DNA of 64,000 bases from Aureispira anguillae (GTDB taxonomy: Bacteria; Bacteroidota; Bacteroidia; Chitinophagales; Saprospiraceae), in assembly GCF_026000115.1 (NCBI RefSeq), contig NZ_AP026867.1, forward strand, positions 5,010,001 through 5,074,000, read 5' to 3'. Under the pieces are notes generated by a model, which was not told where the DNA came from, did not search any database, and saw nothing but the letters and a program-made list of their open reading frames with translations. Below are positions 62,575-64,000 of the stretch, in pieces. A program made the translations under genes and the position numbers. Numbering within the stretch: the first letter of the stretch is position 1; each line of letters opens with the position of its first letter.

Positions 62575-63165
62575 ATGACCATGTTAATCATAGATAATAA
62601 AGTCATTTCTCCTGAAATTTTTGAAGAAGAATTTGTTTGCAACTTGGATGCCTGTAAAGGAGCCTGTTGTTGGGAGGGCGATTATGGTGCTCCTCTAGAG
62701 ATCGAAGAGCTAGATATTTTAGAAGAGTTATACCCCAAAATAAAACCCTTTTTGACTTCAGAAGGAATTGAGGCGATAGAAGAACAAGGGGTAGCTGTTT
62801 ATATACCAGAAGAAAAAGAATATGGAACAACCCTAATTGATAATGCAGCCTGTGCCTATTTAACCTATGAAAACAATGGAATTGCCAAATGTGGCATTGA
62901 AAAAGCTTATGAAGCTGACCTAATTGATTATGCCAAACCTGTTTCTTGCCACTTGTATCCTATCCGTGTCGAACAATTAGACAATTCTAGTTTTCAGAAG
63001 TTAGAGTATGATCGTTGGGATATTTGTTCTGCCGCTTGTGATAATGGCGCAAAATTAAATGTTCCAGTTTATAAATTCTTGGAGGGGCCGCTTATTCGTA
63101 AATATGGGGCTGATTTTTATGAACAACTAGAACACATGGCTGAACACCTTATGAATCCTGAATAA
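62575..63165 (+). CDS. DUF3109 family cysteine-rich protein
   Basis: A 196-residue cytoplasmic protein typical of Bacteroidota DUF3109. The N-terminal FVCNLDACKGACCWEGDYG carries four cysteines close together (Cys18, Cys23, Cys27, Cys28), and further cysteines occur in ACAYL, KCGIEKAY, VSCHLYPIRV and DICSAAC. The pattern resembles YkgJ-like metal or Fe-S binding proteins, though the function is unknown. The start could be Met1 (62575) or Met3 (62581). A 20-bp terminator follows. Confidence 0.9.
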   Translation: MTMLIIDNKVISPEIFEEEFVCNLDACKGACCWEGDYGAPLEIEELDILEELYPKIKPFLTSEGIEAIEEQGVAVYIPEEKEYGTTLIDNAACAYLTYENNGIAKCGIEKAYEADLIDYAKPVSCHLYPIRVEQLDNSSFQKLEYDRWDICSAACDNGAKLNVPVYKFLEGPLIRKYGADFYEQLEHMAEHLMNPE

Positions 63166-63211
63166 TCCATTTGAAGCGGTGATAATTGTTTTTATCACCG
63201 CTTCAAATGGA
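63166..63211. terminator. bidirectional terminator, 20-bp stem
   Basis: A 20-bp perfect stem (63166-63185 with 63192-63211) with a six-base loop between the convergent DUF3109 and RNase G genes. Confidence 0.92.
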
Positions 63212-63228
63212 CAATTTTTACAACCTGA

Positions 63229-64000
63229 TTAATTCAATCGAATTTCATCTTCATTCTCATCAAAGAAGCAGTATTTCATCATGTGATAATTGTTGTCTAC
63301 TTCAACTTTTATCCATTTTTTAAACTCTCTTCTCCACTGCATCAAGACACTCCAAAATCCCTTTCTCAAATAAGCATTAATAAAAGGATGCACATGAATT
63401 GAAAGCTTATTGGGACTTTGAGAACGGATAATAAATTCTAAATCTCGTTTAATGTCATCCAAAAGCAAAATAGATGGGTTGATTTTTCCAGTTCCATCAC
63501 AAACGGGACAAAGTTCTGCCGTAGAAATGGTGATAGCAGGGCGCACTCGCTCTCTTGTAATCTGCATTAACCCAAACTTACTGAGCGGTAAAATAGTATG
63601 CTTAGCATTGTCTCCATCCATGAACTGTTTCATGGAATGAAATAATTTCACTTTATTTTCGTTTTTGCGCACATCAATAAAGTCAATGATAATAATCCCA
63701 CCAATATCTCTCAAACGCAACTGGCGAGCTATTTCGGCCGCTGATTCAAGATTAACTCTCAATGCATTTTCTTCTTGATCATTGCTAACCATCTTGTGCC
63801 CACTGTTCACATCGATCACATGCATTGCCTCGGTACTTTCTATCACCAAATAAGCACCAGAATTCATTGTTGCAGTCTTACCAAATGAGGACTTAATTTG
63901 TTTGGTAATGCCAAATTGATCAAAAATAGGTCGAGCACCAGAATAGTAGCGAACGATGTCCGTTTTTTTAGGGGCAACTTTTTTAATTTCGCTAATTACC
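63229..64000 (-). CDS. rng: ribonuclease G/E, C-terminal part (5' end outside the window)
   Basis: The open frame continues to the window edge: the residues before the first in-frame Met include SGARPIFDQFGITKQI and SSFGKTATM, so this is a partial gene and not a 212-residue protein. The catalytic core of RNase E/G is clear: IESTEAMHVIDVNSGHK with the metal Asp, IIIIDFIDV with the second Asp, then the CPVCDGTG zinc-link cysteines. The enzyme cuts single-stranded RNA near 5' ends in rRNA maturation and mRNA decay. The C-terminus ends soon after the core domain, as in RNase G, without the long RNase E scaffold tail. Confidence 0.93.
   Translation of the reverse strand, partial: VISEIKKVAPKKTDIVRYYSGARPIFDQFGITKQIKSSFGKTATMNSGAYLVIESTEAMHVIDVNSGHKMVSNDQEENALRVNLESAAEIARQLRLRDIGGIIIIDFIDVRKNENKVKLFHSMKQFMDGDNAKHTILPLSKFGLMQITRERVRPAITISTAELCPVCDGTGKINPSILLLDDIKRDLEFIIRSQSPNKLSIHVHPFINAYLRKGFWSVLMQWRREFKKWIKVEVDNNYHMMKYCFFDENEDEIRLN

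Noticed and set aside
63229-63867. A complete 212-residue protein at the window end
   Set aside because: The frame continues upstream to the edge with RNase G/E sequence, so the apparent start is internal.
1-64000. CRISPR arrays, tRNA/rRNA genes, prophage or integrase
   Set aside because: No regularly spaced repeats, cloverleaf-like sequences, rRNA segments, transposase, integrase or phage structural block were recognised. The lone baseplate-like gene is not enough for a prophage or injection-system locus.

Overview
The window is chromosomal DNA of a low-GC, gliding or predatory-type Bacteroidota, most like the Saprospiria (Aureispira/Saprospira-like). The evidence is a type IX secretion (T9SS) PorV/PorU pair, T9SS C-terminal sorting domains, many lipoproteins with SxxC-type lipoboxes, WG-repeat and Omp28 proteins, DUF3127 and DUF3109 proteins, and promoters of the Bacteroidota TTTG-N~20-TAnnTTTG type. 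The genus is an inference. I found no rRNA, tRNA, CRISPR array, transposase or integrase.

Layout. 1-8.5 kb: NlpC/P60 peptidase, YicC-type RNase, a voltage-gated K+ channel with a zinc ribbon, a 1007-residue contractile-injection baseplate-like protein standing alone, ferritin, a DUF3127 protein and a lipoprotein. 8.6-20.3 kb: WG-repeat protein, DNA primase, PorV, a very large PorU-type sortase and a crotonase. 20.3-36 kb: two tandem Omp28 lipoproteins, a CDF zinc exporter, DUF998 and DUF819 membrane proteins, a 5'-nucleotidase, a secreted protein with four PilJ-type repeats, an M19 dipeptidase-like protein, two tandem glucosaminidase/LysM proteins and an O-methyltransferase. 36.6-41 kb: a secreted caspase-family protein (DUF7477-like repeats, TPRs, caspase) followed 11 bp later by a secreted papain-family peptidase, then a DUF1622 membrane protein.

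41.6-48.6 kb is the most unusual part. Two near-identical, imperfectly palindromic MITE-like elements in opposite orientation (41597-41798 and 48404-48568) bracket a 6.6-kb block. The block holds a heme/copper monooxygenase with a T9SS tail and a compact minus-strand RiPP-type cluster: a 70-residue precursor with a three-cysteine C-terminal core, a radical SAM/SPASM maturase, an unrecognised 360-residue protein with a TTG start, and an S53 (kumamolisin-type) peptidase. A long hairpin separates the precursor gene from the maturase. I do not recognise this combination as a described RiPP class, and it is my main candidate for a new system.

48.6-64 kb: phosphofructokinase; an HPP-Hmp operon divergent from a Crp/Fnr regulator with a palindromic operator candidate between them (nitric oxide/nitrite stress); CysQ; a DEAD-box helicase; and a HEXXH metallopeptidase lipoprotein followed by a tandem array in which two paralogous lipoproteins alternate with two decayed copies of the metallopeptidase C-terminus. 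That array resembles polymorphic toxin/immunity loci. It is followed by a two-domain parvulin, a lipoprotein, a DUF3109 protein and the C-terminal part of RNase G/E, which runs off the window. Most convergent gene pairs are separated by strong bidirectional hairpin terminators.

Functions are assigned from motifs and remembered family features only. No database search was run.
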